Assembly (NCBI GenBank): GCA_902611475.1
Contig: CACLZW010000012.1
Span: 1-44,645 of the forward strand
Source of the DNA: an uncultured Alphaproteobacteria bacterium
GTDB taxonomy: Bacteria; Pseudomonadota; Alphaproteobacteria; Rhodobacterales; Rhodobacteraceae
Reading direction: 5' to 3'
Length of the DNA stretch: 44,645 bases
Part shown: piece after piece, positions 1 through 6,981 of the stretch
Position numbering within the stretch: position 1 is the stretch's first letter
Layout: each line of letters begins with the position of its first letter
Notes under the pieces: generated by a model
What the model was told of the DNA's origin: nothing
The model's database searches: none
The model's input: the letters and a program-made list of their open reading frames with translations, nothing else
Program-made: the position numbers and the translations under genes

Positions 1-2
1 GA

Positions 3-287
3 ATTAAAATAGTTTTTGACGTTATTCAGGAAAATTTAGATAAGTTAATTAGGACTGATCCAAAGACAGATTTCGTTGCCTACGGAAAGGTTATTCAAGG
101 TTTAATGATTTTATCTGGTTCTCTAGATATGGAGAAGGGCGGTCAGATAGCTGATGAGCTAAACGAATTATATGCATATTGTGATAAAACAGTGAAAGAA
201 TACCTTGAATTGAAAAATATTCAAAAACTACAGGAAGTTGAAACAATAATAGCTGGTATAGCCGATAGCTGGGAAAAAATTAAGTAG
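3..287 (+). CDS. fliS: Flagellar export chaperone FliS, first copy (5' end outside window)
   Basis: This is the C-terminal part of FliS, the cytosolic chaperone that binds the C-terminus of flagellin before export through the flagellar type III apparatus. The frame is open from base 3 to the stop at 285-287, so the gene begins outside the window. The family pattern is visible in the segment LDMEKGGQIADELNELYAYC followed by a helix ending in DSWEKIK, which corresponds to the usual 'G-x-I-A-x-x-L-x-x-L-Y-x-Y ... AW' end of FliS. A second, full-length FliS lies at 4974-5363, and the two differ clearly in sequence. Flagellin and fliD genes are probably just upstream, but that is inference from usual order. 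A likely terminator follows the stop. Confidence 0.85.
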   Translation: MKIVFDVIQENLDKLIRTDPKTDFVAYGKVIQGLMILSGSLDMEKGGQIADELNELYAYCDKTVKEYLELKNIQKLQEVETIIAGIADSWEKIK

Positions 288-311
288 AATTCTTCTTAAC
301 GTACATAGTTG

Positions 312-341
312 CCTGATCTGGCTTATATATCAGGATTTTTT
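312..341 (+). terminator. Rho-independent terminator after fliS
   Basis: CCTGAT (312-317) pairs with ATCAGG (329-334) across an 11-base loop and is followed by a six-T run (336-341). It lies 25 bases after the fliS stop and would end the upstream flagellin/fliS transcript. On the other side is the end of a convergent gene (451). Confidence 0.6.
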
Positions 342-450
342 AGAAGGCTTGCTTAGTACCACTCTTTAACTACTAGCTTTGTGCAAAAATAACATATTAG
401 CGAATACCTTATATTTAAATAACTCGCTGAAATGCGTATAATATCGTGGC

Positions 451-2037
451 TTATTTGAAAAACTTTGATGCCATTTCTTCCAATTCAGCCAATACCTCGG
501 TCCAGTCATTAATTTTTTTCTGTCTAAAAATATCTATATTTTTGTACCATAGACTTGTTTTGCGATAGTCGGTCCATGGATAATTTGGACTAAACGGAAG
601 AAGCACCCATCCTTCTTTTCCAAGCGCTCCAGTTAACTGAATAGTGATGTTCGGAATTGTTACAACGAGGTCGCAAATCTCGATTAATGCTGCTAAACCT
701 TCAATATCATCATAAACATCTATACCGTGATCATTTATAAACTTAAAGTTTATATTGTTGCTAAACTCCTCAACATCTCTTTTTACATTTCCATATTGAA
801 GATTAATAACATCACAACCAAAACTGTTAAGAGCTTCCCGTAGTCGGTTGAGTTCAATTGACTTCTTATCACTTGTTAGGCAATCAAAGCTTGCCCATGA
901 CAAACCCACTAAGGGCCGATTAGCCAAATTAAGTTTTTTCTTTAAATGATTCACATAGTTCTGATCAGCTTTCAAATAACCGACCCTTGATTTCTGAAAG
1001 TCAATTTCATTATTTCGAAACAGGCGCGGAAGACTTCCTATGGGTAATTGGTAGTCAAAGTCAATATTATCTATTTGTTCCTTGCTAGAGATAAATTTGA
1101 TGCTAGGCATTGAGCGTTCACAAATGGATTTAATTCTCTTATCGACTAAGATAGTTAAAGATCTGCACCGGATTTGAGCCTCCTCCGCTAAGCTCATAAA
1201 CATAATTTGATCTCCAATTCCCTGCTCTAGAGAAATAAATACATCTTTACCTTCTTCGCCATCCCAAAGGGGTCTAGCCTTCTGCTGAAGAAAAACTGGG
1301 TATTTATCGGCAACGTCTAGTCTTGCCTCATAATATTTCCACCCTGATTGGAAACGGCCTTTTAATAGTAGGGCGCGCCCGAGATATTCTTTAGCGATGG
1401 GAGATGGACAAATATCTATTAAATTTTTAAAGATGTTTATCGCTTTCTCCACCTCTCCACTTTCAAGAAAAACAATTCCGAGATTTCCCAAGAGCCCCGT
1501 ATGGTTTGAATTAATTATCAAACACTTATTAAATAAATCTTCTGCCTTATTAAAGTCTTTCAGTGTGAGATATGTATTGCCTAAGTTGTATAAAGCTTCG
1601 AAAAAATTTGGATCTAAGTTCAATGCGTTCTTGTAATATCTTATTGCAAGAGTAAAGTCGCTATTTTCAAAATATGCGTTGCCAATTTTATAATGAACCT
1701 CAGCATCATTGGGTGCAAAATCAAGTATTTTTTTATAGGTATAAATGGCGTTTTGAGGTTGGTCATTTTTTAGATGCATGGCACCTAAATTTTTCAAAAT
1801 TATAGGATTGTGTGGATCAGTACTTAAGAGTTTTGAGTATTGCTGTATTGCGGATTGATAGTCACCGATTGAAATATAAGTGTTCGATAGCAATTGAATA
1901 ATAGGTACCGATGTTGGGAACTTTTCACTTAAAGACAAGGAATGATCAATAGCTTCCCTTTTTTTATTCGCTCTAAGTAGACTTACAACTCTATGTATTT
2001 CCGATTGTATTATTTTAGTTGGATCAGATAGTGGCAT
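451..2037 (-). CDS. TPR-repeat glycosyltransferase, FlmG-like (probable flagellin glycosyltransferase)
   Basis: A 528-aa two-part protein. Residues about 10-205 are a run of tetratricopeptide repeats (for example YQSAIQQYSKLLSTDPHNP). From about residue 250 comes the C-terminal domain common in TPR proteins with a GT9/GT41-like glycosyltransferase fold: the motif RPLWDG (255-260), EQGIGDQIMF (271-280), GLSWAS (378-383) and the end block WYKNIDIFRQ (498-507). This layout matches Caulobacter FlmG, in which the TPR half binds flagellin and the C-terminal half transfers a nonulosonic-acid sugar. Its position next to fliS and its own sigma-54-type promoter support a role in flagellin modification, which is inference. 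No Shine-Dalgarno is visible and the predicted transcript start lies only about 4 bases before the ATG, so translation may be nearly leaderless. The sugar donor cannot be read from the sequence. Confidence 0.75.
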   Translation of the reverse strand: MPLSDPTKIIQSEIHRVVSLLRANKKREAIDHSLSLSEKFPTSVPIIQLLSNTYISIGDYQSAIQQYSKLLSTDPHNPIILKNLGAMHLKNDQPQNAIYTYKKILDFAPNDAEVHYKIGNAYFENSDFTLAIRYYKNALNLDPNFFEALYNLGNTYLTLKDFNKAEDLFNKCLIINSNHTGLLGNLGIVFLESGEVEKAINIFKNLIDICPSPIAKEYLGRALLLKGRFQSGWKYYEARLDVADKYPVFLQQKARPLWDGEEGKDVFISLEQGIGDQIMFMSLAEEAQIRCRSLTILVDKRIKSICERSMPSIKFISSKEQIDNIDFDYQLPIGSLPRLFRNNEIDFQKSRVGYLKADQNYVNHLKKKLNLANRPLVGLSWASFDCLTSDKKSIELNRLREALNSFGCDVINLQYGNVKRDVEEFSNNINFKFINDHGIDVYDDIEGLAALIEICDLVVTIPNITIQLTGALGKEGWVLLPFSPNYPWTDYRKTSLWYKNIDIFRQKKINDWTEVLAELEEMASKFFK

Positions 2038-2050
2038 ACTATCGATAAGT

Positions 2051-2067
2051 CTGCATCATCCATGCCA
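2051..2067 (-). promoter_or_regulatory. Sigma-54 promoter of the TPR-glycosyltransferase gene
   Basis: Read on the minus strand the site is TGGCATGGATGATGC: GG at 2066-2065, ten bases, then GC at 2054-2053, the exact -24/-12 spacing. It departs from consensus (TGGCAC...TTGC) in the last block, ATGC for TTGC. The predicted start of transcription, about 2041, is very close to the ATG at 2037. Confidence 0.5.
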
Positions 2068-2312
2068 AAAAAAAGTTATTTTTAAAATATGGGCTACTCT
2101 AATGTCGTGGTTTATGGAGTTATTTTCTCAAAAATTTTCTTGTGCTACTTTGCAAAATAATTCTTTAAAGCTCCCATTCTCTAATAACAAAGTCTTTTTA
2201 AAAAGTATTTTATTTCATTTATATCGAGAAACGCATATAAATATATTAACGTTATTACTGAATTAAGGAGTCTAAGCTGACCAATTTTTGTCCAGGTTGG
2301 ATAGTTAGTATT

Positions 2313-2768
2313 GTGACAGCGCACTCAGCAATGGATTTTCTGACTGCTAATAGCAGTTTATCGTCTATAGCCAGTAAGTATTCGAGAGGGCTAGCTGATC
2401 GATATGAATTAATACACCCTGGTATTATAGAATCTGTTGCTGAGGAAAAGCTAAGAACTCTCGCAGAAATTGAAGCTGCCGAAAATGCAGTAGTAATATT
2501 AAACGCTTTTATTTTCAGAGTATATAAATTTCATCCTGATAACAGACCACGCAAAATGACTGGTCTCTTTACATCTGAGTTCAAGGGCTCTAAAGTACCG
2601 ATCCCTGAACATAAAGAGCTAACCAAAATGTTCAAGGCATTCATATTTAGTATCAGATCAAACGTTTATAACTATGCTCCCCCCGGATGGAGCATAATAG
2701 AGGAGCCTGAAGTAGGTTGGCTTGGGGAGTTAGTTGCTGAACCCTCGTCTATATTTGACAGTTTCTAA
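2313..2768 (+). CDS. Hypothetical protein, 151 aa, in flagellar locus
   Basis: I do not recognise this protein. It looks soluble and mostly helical in the middle, with no signal peptide or membrane segment, and ends in a Trp/Pro/Glu-rich tail (PPGWSIIEEPEVGWLGELV). The GTG at 2313 gives 151 aa; an ATG at 2331 would give MDFLTANSS as the N-terminus. Neither has a ribosome-binding site. A good AAGGAG stands at 2265-2270, and six bases after it is an in-frame CTG (2277) in a frame open back to a TGA at 2259, so the true start may be that CTG, adding 12 residues. It stands between the TPR-glycosyltransferase gene (divergent) and the ClC gene (same strand, 47 bases on), so it may belong to the same accessory block. 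Function unknown. Confidence 0.6.
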   Translation: MTAHSAMDFLTANSSLSSIASKYSRGLADRYELIHPGIIESVAEEKLRTLAEIEAAENAVVILNAFIFRVYKFHPDNRPRKMTGLFTSEFKGSKVPIPEHKELTKMFKAFIFSIRSNVYNYAPPGWSIIEEPEVGWLGELVAEPSSIFDSF

Positions 2769-2815
2769 ACATAATATACACTTTAACAGTACCATAACTT
2801 TAGCGAAACTTTGTT

Positions 2816-4495
2816 TTGAAAATATTCAATATAATTTTCCAAGTTATAATTTTTGGAGCGCTGACAGGTAGTGTAGTATCAATCTGTTCAGTTGGGTTCG
2901 TACTTGGCGTAGATAATATTTCAAATTTCAGATTAATTAATAGCCCATGTTTATTTGAATTATCTGGATTTTGTTTCAGTGCTACCCCTCTTATTTTTCT
3001 ATCCTTAGCAGCTATCGCTATAATCTTTGTGAAAAGGTTGTTAAACATTTCGAGATACCATGGACCCGCTGATGTAATTTTGAGCGCCCACAGCCCAACC
3101 TCTGAATTGGATCTTAAAACGGGCTTTCTTTCGACATTTTCAGCTTTCATTTCTGCAAGCGGGGGTGCATCAGTTGGACAATATGGGCCATTAGTTCACT
3201 TAGGAGGAACTATTGGAAATTTAATAAATAGTAAAATTGGGGGGCTCTTATCAAAGGATATATTTATTGGTTGTGGCGTTGCTGCAGCCATATCGGCAGG
3301 TTTCAATTCACCTATAGGAGGAATAATATTCGCGCATGAAGCTATATTGAGACATTTTTCTTTCAGAGCTATAGCTCCAATAGCTTTAAGTAGTGTTGTT
3401 AGCTCAACATTAACTACCTATTTTTTCCCGAGTGGAATTTTATTTCAAAATACTGACTCCAATATATCTATTTTACCTTCTGTCTCTCTGTCACTTCTTC
3501 TTGGACCTGTATGCGCAATATTGGCAATAGTTTTTATGACAAGTTTGTTAAGATTACAAAAAAATATTATTAAGATTTCATCTAACGAAATAATACGTAT
3601 TTTTTATGCTGTTATCTTATGTGGAGTGCTGGGCGGATTTATTCCCGAAATACTGGGGCTAGGAGGGGAGACTATTAGTGGGATCCTTAATAATCAATAT
3701 TCGTTTAATTTTTTAATGTTAGTTTTATTACTCAAATTATTAGTGACAGTAGTTTGTCTAAGTATGGGCTTTTTTGGTGGAGTATTTTCACCTGCCTTGG
3801 TCCTTGGAGCCTCTATGGGGGGTATTTTTACATACATTGGAAATACAATTGGAGTTGGAATGTTAGGGTCTTCATTAATACTTGCCGGTATGGCTGCTCT
3901 TTCCGCTTCTGTTATTGGCGCGCCGATAGCAACAATAGTTATTATTTTTGAATTAACCCATTCGTATGACTTAGCATTTGTGTCGATAATATGTGTAGCG
4001 GGATCTTGTCTCATAAGTTCATTCTATTTTGGACATTCATTCTTTGATAAACAATTACTGACAAGAAATTTCAAAATTTCCAGAGGTCGGACTGAAATTT
4101 TATTATCTGAAATCTCAGTTGAAAACTTACTTGATAGGAATAAATACCTTGTTGCTTCCGATAACATCGGAAGGCTTGAATTATTAGATTTGTTTGAGAA
4201 AACAGGCTTCACTGAAGCATATTTCGTAGATGAAAAGGGAAAGCTGAAAGGTAAAACAAAAGTTAATTCAATATTAACCAATAATACACAAAATTTAATT
4301 CAAGATAGTAATCCTCTTTACATAGAAGAATCATCAAATATTTCAGATGCAATTGTTAAAATCAGTAATTTTGTGGGAGAAAGTGTTCCAGTGGTCGATG
4401 GCGATCGAATTCTTAAAGGTGTAGTCACGGAGTCTGACCTCTTTATAGAGTACCTAAAAGTACAAGATAAGATATCTGAGATTGAAAAAGATTAG
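2816..4495 (+). CDS. ClC-family chloride channel/transporter with C-terminal CBS domains
   Basis: A 559-aa integral membrane protein of the ClC family followed by a cytoplasmic CBS pair (about residues 430-555, including VPVVDGDRILKGVVTESDL). Recognisable ClC blocks are YHGPADVI (81-88), GGASVGQYGPLVHLGG (116-131), AGFNSPIGGIIFAHEAI (161-177) and GVFSPALVLGA (322-332). The block normally written GREGP reads GQYGP (121-125), so the gating/proton-coupling glutamate is replaced by Tyr123. This predicts altered coupling or gating, possibly passive chloride or other anion flow. The TTG at 2816 is used because the family N-terminal helix starts here; the ribosome-binding site is weak. It ends flush against the convergent gene at 4496. 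A role in the flagellar locus is unknown. Confidence 0.85.
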   Translation: MKIFNIIFQVIIFGALTGSVVSICSVGFVLGVDNISNFRLINSPCLFELSGFCFSATPLIFLSLAAIAIIFVKRLLNISRYHGPADVILSAHSPTSELDLKTGFLSTFSAFISASGGASVGQYGPLVHLGGTIGNLINSKIGGLLSKDIFIGCGVAAAISAGFNSPIGGIIFAHEAILRHFSFRAIAPIALSSVVSSTLTTYFFPSGILFQNTDSNISILPSVSLSLLLGPVCAILAIVFMTSLLRLQKNIIKISSNEIIRIFYAVILCGVLGGFIPEILGLGGETISGILNNQYSFNFLMLVLLLKLLVTVVCLSMGFFGGVFSPALVLGASMGGIFTYIGNTIGVGMLGSSLILAGMAALSASVIGAPIATIVIIFELTHSYDLAFVSIICVAGSCLISSFYFGHSFFDKQLLTRNFKISRGRTEILLSEISVENLLDRNKYLVASDNIGRLELLDLFEKTGFTEAYFVDEKGKLKGKTKVNSILTNNTQNLIQDSNPLYIEESSNISDAIVKISNFVGESVPVVDGDRILKGVVTESDLFIEYLKVQDKISEIEKD

Positions 4496-4936
4496 TTAGG
4501 CGGATATGTCTACCGATTGCTGAAGCTCATTATCTGCCGTATTAAAAGCTTCTATTGCGTTATTGTTCATGTTAGCCATAGTATCTGTTTCATCGATAAG
4601 ATCGTTTGTTCTAATTTCGATGTCGGCAACTCTGTTCTCTAACGCTCTCTCCGTGGTTAAATCTATCGGATTAAAATTTTCTAAAGGTGGTCTCAATTCT
4701 AAACCAGAGGTTATTGTGTCTTGCCCTAGCCTAGAAAGTGTCCGCGGTTCTGTTGGTGTTGCAAATGCATTATCTGCATCGGAATCCATTGTTCTTGGGG
4801 TAATATCTATAACCTGCTCTGTCAGTTCAACTTCTGGTACGGAACTTGCATTAGATACTGCAGCACTTGTGATAGACCTATTGCTGGGTGTTTGTTGAGC
4901 AACAGGTGCTTGATTTGTTAAAATAGAATCAACCAT
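4496..4936 (-). CDS. Hypothetical acidic low-complexity protein, 146 aa
   Basis: I do not recognise this protein. It is hydrophilic, without signal peptide or membrane helix, rich in Thr, Asn, Asp, Glu and Ala, and looks disordered in its first two thirds. The last third (LENRVADIEIRTNDLIDETD, then NMNNNAIEAFNTADNELQQS) could form a helix. It is divergent from the second fliS with only 37 bases between start codons, and its stop abuts the stop of the ClC gene. The setting suggests a flagellum-linked role, such as an export-related or structural peptide, but nothing in the sequence proves it. The absence of stops over 146 codons and the well-placed ATG make it more likely real than not. Confidence 0.55.
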   Translation of the reverse strand: MVDSILTNQAPVAQQTPSNRSITSAAVSNASSVPEVELTEQVIDITPRTMDSDADNAFATPTEPRTLSRLGQDTITSGLELRPPLENFNPIDLTTERALENRVADIEIRTNDLIDETDTMANMNNNAIEAFNTADNELQQSVDISA

Positions 4937-4973
4937 GGTGAGATGTTATCATAGGTAAGAATAAATATCAACG

Positions 4974-5363
4974 TTGTATGAAATGAAAAATATTAACGCC
5001 GCTACACAATACAAAAAAACCGACCAGATGGAAATCGCTCAACCGGATGCGAACTCCATTTTAATAAAATGCTTTGACGAACTTATAAAATCAATGAAAA
5101 TTTTTCAAAATAATATTGTACCCAATACCGAAAATTTTAGAAAAAAATCCTCCAGTTTTTCTCGTGCATTGACAATTTTATATTCGTTGCAGTCTAGCGT
5201 AGACTTTGAAAAAGATATTAATATTGCGAAGAGCCTTTTCCAAGTATACGAATATACTAGAGTTAGTTTAATAGAAGAGTTTAAAAGCTGTAAGGTAAAT
5301 AAGAGCATAAATGCCTTGACCGCTTTGGTAGAAATCAGAGATAGTTGGAAGTCAATCAGCTAA
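4974..5363 (+). CDS. fliS: Flagellar export chaperone FliS, second copy
   Basis: A 129-aa FliS paralogue. FliS features are the N-terminal NAATQYKKT segment, where the family has an A-x-x-x-Y motif, a helix with SILIKCFDELIKSMKIF, the central SRALTILYSLQSSVDFEKD and the C-terminal EIRDSWKSIS. The start may be ATG 4974 or ATG 4983 (MKNINAATQY); neither has a clear Shine-Dalgarno. It is followed by a fliT-like gene and faces the divergent 146-aa gene. In Pseudomonas aeruginosa two fliS-type genes (fliS, fleP) stand directly before fleQ, and the arrangement here is the same except that four genes separate the two copies. It probably binds a different flagellin or subunit from the first copy. Confidence 0.8.
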   Translation: MYEMKNINAATQYKKTDQMEIAQPDANSILIKCFDELIKSMKIFQNNIVPNTENFRKKSSSFSRALTILYSLQSSVDFEKDINIAKSLFQVYEYTRVSLIEEFKSCKVNKSINALTALVEIRDSWKSIS

Positions 5364-5374
5364 ATTTAATTACT

Positions 5375-5665
5375 ATGCAAACCCATTTAGGCAAAATAAA
5401 ATCTTTACAGAGCAAGATAGAGGCCGCTTTGAAGGATAGCGACTTTGAAAAACTAGCAAACTTATCAACTGAGTTAACGAGTTCTGTTGAAGATCTAGTT
5501 AGCAATTCCATTTATAAAAAGAACATCACAGAAAGCGAATTGGTTGATCTTCAAAGTTTACTTTCTAGTGTTGAAAAATATCAAGAAATAACGTCAACAA
5601 AATTTAAGGCTTACACCACAAAGGTTTCCCGCAACCAAAAAATGCAAAAGGCCTATAAACAATAA
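5375..5665 (+). CDS. FliT-like flagellar chaperone
   Basis: A 96-aa helical, charged protein directly behind fliS. Size, coiled helices and position fit FliT-type chaperones, which bind the filament cap FliD and in enterics also modulate gene regulation. Sequence in this family diverges fast, so the call rests on position and composition. ATG 5375 is preferred: an upstream in-frame TTG at 5345 would overlap fliS by 19 bases without a ribosome-binding site. The C-terminus is very basic (TTKVSRNQKMQKAYKQ), unusual for a chaperone otherwise rich in Glu and Ser. It converges with fleQ, leaving five bases between the stop codons. Confidence 0.55.
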   Translation: MQTHLGKIKSLQSKIEAALKDSDFEKLANLSTELTSSVEDLVSNSIYKKNITESELVDLQSLLSSVEKYQEITSTKFKAYTTKVSRNQKMQKAYKQ

Positions 5666-5670
5666 AACAG

Positions 5671-6750
5671 CTAACTTTTGTTAGAAATCCCGTATTTTTT
5701 CATTTTCTCGATCAATGTAGTTCTTCTTAATTTCAGAGCATCGGAGGCTTGACTTACCATTCCGTCTGTTTTTTCTAAAGCGGCTTCAATCATTACAATC
5801 TCAATCTCGCTTAGATGCCTTCTCAAATCCATTTTATCAAAATACAGAAACCAATCCTTGTATTGTTCAGGTTTGGGAATGGGTAAGCTAGAGATCTCCT
5901 CATCTTCGTTTTTGTTAACAACCTCTACCAAATCCGTCGATGCAGCCCATAACTCATCTTGTTCCTCATCAGGATCAGGAACTTTTAATCTTAATAGGTT
6001 TTCTTTAACATTATTTCCAGATACGGTTCTGTCGCTAAATAACACAGATGCTCTCTCAATTACATTTCTTAACTCTCTGACGTTACCCGGCCAACTATAG
6101 TTAGATAAAACCTTTAGCGCATCGTCACTAAAGTTTACGTTTATTTTCTGTCCAGAAAACTTAATTTTTTCCAAAATTCCCTGTATTAGGATCGGAACAT
6201 CTACAATTCTGGCCGCTAGATTTGGTACCTCTATGGGAAATACATTAATCCTGTAGAAAAGGTCCGCTCTAAATTCCCCTTTTTCTACTTTTTTATCTAA
6301 GTCTTGATGTGTCGCGCATACCAAACGAAAGTCAACATCAATTTCTTTACTAGAGCCTACTCTTTGTATCTTTCTACCCTCCAACACTCTCAATAATTTT
6401 GATTGCAAAGGCAAAGGCATATCCCCTATCTCATCTAAAAATATCGTTCCATGATTGGCTTGCTCAAACCTCCCAGCTCTCGCGCGATCTGCTCCGGTGA
6501 AAGCTCCTTTTTCATGTCCAAAAAGCTCCGATTCTAGTAGCTCTGAAGGAATTGCTGCACAATTAACTGAAATATTATTTCCTGTTCTTCCAGAAGCTAC
6601 ATGTAGAGCCTCTGCAACTAATTCTTTACCGGTACCCGTTTCCCCTTGAATTAAAACAGTGGTATTTGAGGAAGAAACCATTTCAATGAGTTTTTTCATT
6701 TCCTTGATAACTAAAGAGTTTCCTAAAATGATTTCTTCAATCGCCTGCAT
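5671..6750 (-). CDS. fleQ: Sigma-54-dependent flagellar master activator, FleQ-type
   Basis: A 359-aa bacterial enhancer-binding protein consisting of an AAA+ domain and a Fis-type helix-turn-helix. Walker A is GETGTGKE (36-43), the sigma-54 contact loop GAFTGA is at 82-87, Walker B FLDEIGD at 104-110, and the arginine-rich end of the ATPase includes WPGNVRELRNVIERA. The C-terminus (about 310-356) ends in RRTTLIEKMKKYG, the form typical of FleQ/FlrA rather than of other activators. The N-terminal regulatory domain of Pseudomonas FleQ (roughly 130 residues) is absent, and an acidic linker (258-290) joins ATPase and DNA-binding domain. It is divergent from the HTH-less activator gene at 6982, and two FleQ-box-like inverted repeats lie between them. 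It probably acts with that partner on the flagellar sigma-54 promoters listed here. Confidence 0.85.
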   Translation of the reverse strand: MQAIEEIILGNSLVIKEMKKLIEMVSSSNTTVLIQGETGTGKELVAEALHVASGRTGNNISVNCAAIPSELLESELFGHEKGAFTGADRARAGRFEQANHGTIFLDEIGDMPLPLQSKLLRVLEGRKIQRVGSSKEIDVDFRLVCATHQDLDKKVEKGEFRADLFYRINVFPIEVPNLAARIVDVPILIQGILEKIKFSGQKINVNFSDDALKVLSNYSWPGNVRELRNVIERASVLFSDRTVSGNNVKENLLRLKVPDPDEEQDELWAASTDLVEVVNKNEDEEISSLPIPKPEQYKDWFLYFDKMDLRRHLSEIEIVMIEAALEKTDGMVSQASDALKLRRTTLIEKMKKYGISNKS

Positions 6751-6768
6751 TTATTATTTTCCTATTTT

Positions 6769-6782
6769 GTCAATATTTTAAC
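6769..6782. promoter_or_regulatory. FleQ-box-like inverted repeat, site 1
   Basis: GTCAATATTTTAAC has the form GTCAA-N4-TTGAC with one mismatch. From memory, the P. aeruginosa FleQ consensus is GTCANTAAATTGAC, of the same length and symmetry. It lies 18 bases upstream of the fleQ ATG, where binding could repress fleQ itself. Inferred from pattern only. Confidence 0.45.
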
Positions 6783-6820
6783 TAATACTAGCATGGCAAG
6801 AGAAAAAATATAGTGGAAAA

Positions 6821-6834
6821 GTCAATTTTTTGAA
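6821..6834. promoter_or_regulatory. FleQ-box-like inverted repeat, site 2
   Basis: GTCAATTTTTTGAA has the form GTCAA-N4-TTGAC with one mismatch in the last base. It lies about 103 bases upstream of the -24 element of the FleT-like gene, the usual distance for an upstream activating sequence of a sigma-54 activator. The run AAGTCAA[T/C]TTTTTGA is shared with the site before fliO. Confidence 0.5.
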
Positions 6835-6936
6835 CCTTCTATTTCTAAAAAAACTGACCTATATCAAAAATAAAATTTCACAAAAAATATAATAAATTCA
6901 ATACATTAATCATAAAATGAATGTAAAATAAGCATT

Positions 6937-6952
6937 TGGCCTATTTTTTGCC
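6937..6952 (+). promoter_or_regulatory. Sigma-54 promoter of the fleT-like/fliEFGHIJ operon
   Basis: TTGGCCTATTTTTTGCC has GG at 6938-6939 and GC at 6950-6951 with exactly ten bases between, and a full TTGC block. The expected transcript start, about 6963, gives a 19-base leader carrying AAAGGAGA just before the ATG at 6982. Confidence 0.75.
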
Positions 6953-6981
6953 TTTATTGAGGTGTCAAAGGAGACCAAGGT

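Noticed and set aside
3694-4014. 106-codon minus-strand frame within the ClC gene
   Set aside because: Antisense to the conserved GVFSP region of ClC; no start signals.
4885-4900. GG-N10-GC pattern upstream of the second fliS
   Set aside because: Only the GG and GC dinucleotides agree; the TGGCA and TTGC blocks are poor, and such chance matches are expected in a window this size.
5671-5684. CTAAC-TTTT-GTTAG hairpin between fliT-like and fleQ genes
   Set aside because: Five-base AT-rich stem with no proper T run on the plus strand and only TTTT on the minus strand; too weak to call a terminator.
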